The translations under genes were made by a program, and so were the position numbers. A stretch of DNA of 6,080 nt, taken from assembly GCA_020438185.1 (NCBI GenBank), contig JAGQVC010000115.1:1-6080 (forward strand), given 5' to 3'. Source of the DNA: Bacteroidota bacterium (GTDB lineage Bacteria > Bacteroidota > Bacteroidia > M30B66). The notes below the pieces were generated by a model. The model ran no database searches and was not told the DNA's origin. It saw only the letters and a program-made list of their open reading frames with translations. Of this stretch, positions 5,417 through 6,080 are shown piece by piece (positions within the stretch are counted from its first letter, which is position 1; every line of letters starts with the position of its first letter).

Positions 5417-6080
5417 ATGAGTCAGAATCTGGAAAAAAATAAGAATGAAGATAAAATGCGCCTTCTGCTTTCTGCCATGCGGCGGAAGCAGGAGAAAGTG
5501 AATCTGGGCGGCGGAAAATCCAGAATTGAGAAAGAACACGCCAAAGGGAAACTGACTGCGCGTGAAAGGATTGATTTCCTGCTGGATGAAGGAGCTCCCC
5601 GAATTGAAATTGGTGCTTTTGCCGGTGATGACATGTACGCCGAACACGGCGGATGTCCTTCGGGCGGAGTTGTAGTAATGATTGGTTATGTAAAAGGCAG
5701 GCAGGTAATTGTTGTTGCGAATGATGCCACGGTTAAAGCCGGAGCCTGGTTTCCAATCACAGGTAAAAAGAATCTGCGTGCGCAGGAAATTGCGATTGAG
5801 AACAAGCTTCCTATCATTTATCTTGTTGACAGCGCGGGTGTTTACCTGCCAATGCAGGATGAGATTTTTCCCGACAAGGAGCATTTCGGGCGCATTTTCC
5901 GCAATAATGCGGTAATGTCATCCATGGGAATCTTGCAGATAGCTGCCATTATGGGTAGTTGTGTAGCAGGCGGCGCGTATTTACCAATCATGAGCGATGA
6001 AGCTATGATTGTGGATAAAACAGGAACCATTTTTCTCGCAGGATCATATCTGGTGAAAGCGGCTATTGGCGAAGACATTG
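5417..6080 (+). CDS. Acyl-CoA carboxylase beta subunit (methylcrotonyl/propionyl type), 5' part
   Basis: The frame is open from the ATG at 5417 to the right edge, giving 221 residues of a protein that usually has about 510-550. It is a biotin-dependent carboxyltransferase that carries both N and C crotonase-like domains in one chain; only the N domain is seen. Motifs are KGKLTARERIDFLLDEG (43-59), EHGGCPSGGVVV (76-87), VVANDATVKAGAWFP (99-113), KKNLRAQEIAIENKLP (117-132), DSAGVYLPMQDEIFPDKEHF (138-157) and MGSCVAGGAYLPIMSDEA (179-196). The NDATVKAGA, FPD-x-xHFGR and GSCVAGGAY patterns resemble methylcrotonyl-CoA carboxylase beta (leucine breakdown) more than propionyl-CoA carboxylase. Substrate cannot be fixed from this half, and related Bacteroidota proteins are often named only 'acyl-CoA carboxylase'. 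It begins 15 bases after accA, with only AAGAAAA as a purine-rich lead. A biotin carboxylase/BCCP alpha subunit would be expected elsewhere or downstream. Confidence 0.93.
   Translation, partial: MSQNLEKNKNEDKMRLLLSAMRRKQEKVNLGGGKSRIEKEHAKGKLTARERIDFLLDEGAPRIEIGAFAGDDMYAEHGGCPSGGVVVMIGYVKGRQVIVVANDATVKAGAWFPITGKKNLRAQEIAIENKLPIIYLVDSAGVYLPMQDEIFPDKEHFGRIFRNNAVMSSMGILQIAAIMGSCVAGGAYLPIMSDEAMIVDKTGTIFLAGSYLVKAAIGEDI

Noticed and set aside
5408..5884. A 158-residue minus-strand ORF opposite the carboxylase beta subunit
   Set aside because: It lies wholly antisense to a strongly conserved coding region and shows no recognisable domain; it is a shadow frame.
1..6080. A mobile element, CRISPR array, toxin-antitoxin or defence system
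   Set aside because: There are no transposase or integrase motifs, terminal repeats, spacer-repeat periodicity or small paired toxin-like ORFs; all long frames are accounted for by housekeeping or envelope genes.

Overview
The window looks like an ordinary chromosomal stretch from a member of the Bacteroidota, probably a free-living or environmental Bacteroidales/Marinilabiliales-type lineage. The evidence is a moderate-to-low GC content, very weak Shine-Dalgarno sites, Bacteroidota-type -7 promoter elements (TAnnTTTG), a head-GIN-domain lipoprotein, a PagL-like outer-membrane protein of the long Bacteroidota type, and an N-terminal membrane-protein motif common in that phylum. The phylum is well supported; the genus is not resolvable by eye.

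Layout from left to right. (1) Bases 1-231, minus strand: the first 77 residues of a polytopic membrane protein that runs off the left edge, overlapping the 3' end of mazG. (2) Bases 191-973, minus strand: mazG, a two-domain nucleoside triphosphate pyrophosphohydrolase. (3) Bases 974-1029: a compact divergent control region with two -7 elements placed so that the two transcripts would start facing each other and overlap. (4) Bases 1030-3423, plus strand: a probable three-gene unit made of a PagL/acyloxyacyl-hydrolase-like outer-membrane beta-barrel, a GIN-domain (DUF2807) lipoprotein joined to it by an ATGA stop/start overlap, and a RimJ/RimL-type GNAT acetyltransferase 19 bases further on. 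(5) Bases 3424-3501: a short convergent gap with weak stem-loops. (6) Bases 3502-4323, minus strand: ispE, the kinase of the MEP isoprenoid pathway. (7) Bases 4324-4444: a divergent intergenic region. (8) Bases 4445-5401, plus strand: accA, the carboxyltransferase alpha subunit of acetyl-CoA carboxylase. (9) Bases 5417-6080, plus strand: the first 221 residues of a methylcrotonyl/propionyl-CoA carboxylase-type beta subunit, cut by the right edge.

Most of these genes are housekeeping functions: nucleotide-pool sanitation (MazG), isoprenoid precursors (IspE) and acyl-CoA carboxylation (AccA and the beta subunit). The envelope pair (PagL-like barrel plus GIN lipoprotein) is the least understood part. 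The PagL-like protein aligns residue by residue with the active-site segment of Pseudomonas PagL but has Asn where the catalytic Glu should be. I see no mobile element, CRISPR array, tRNA, rRNA or clearly new defence or metabolic system. No stretch longer than about 120 bases lacks a gene.
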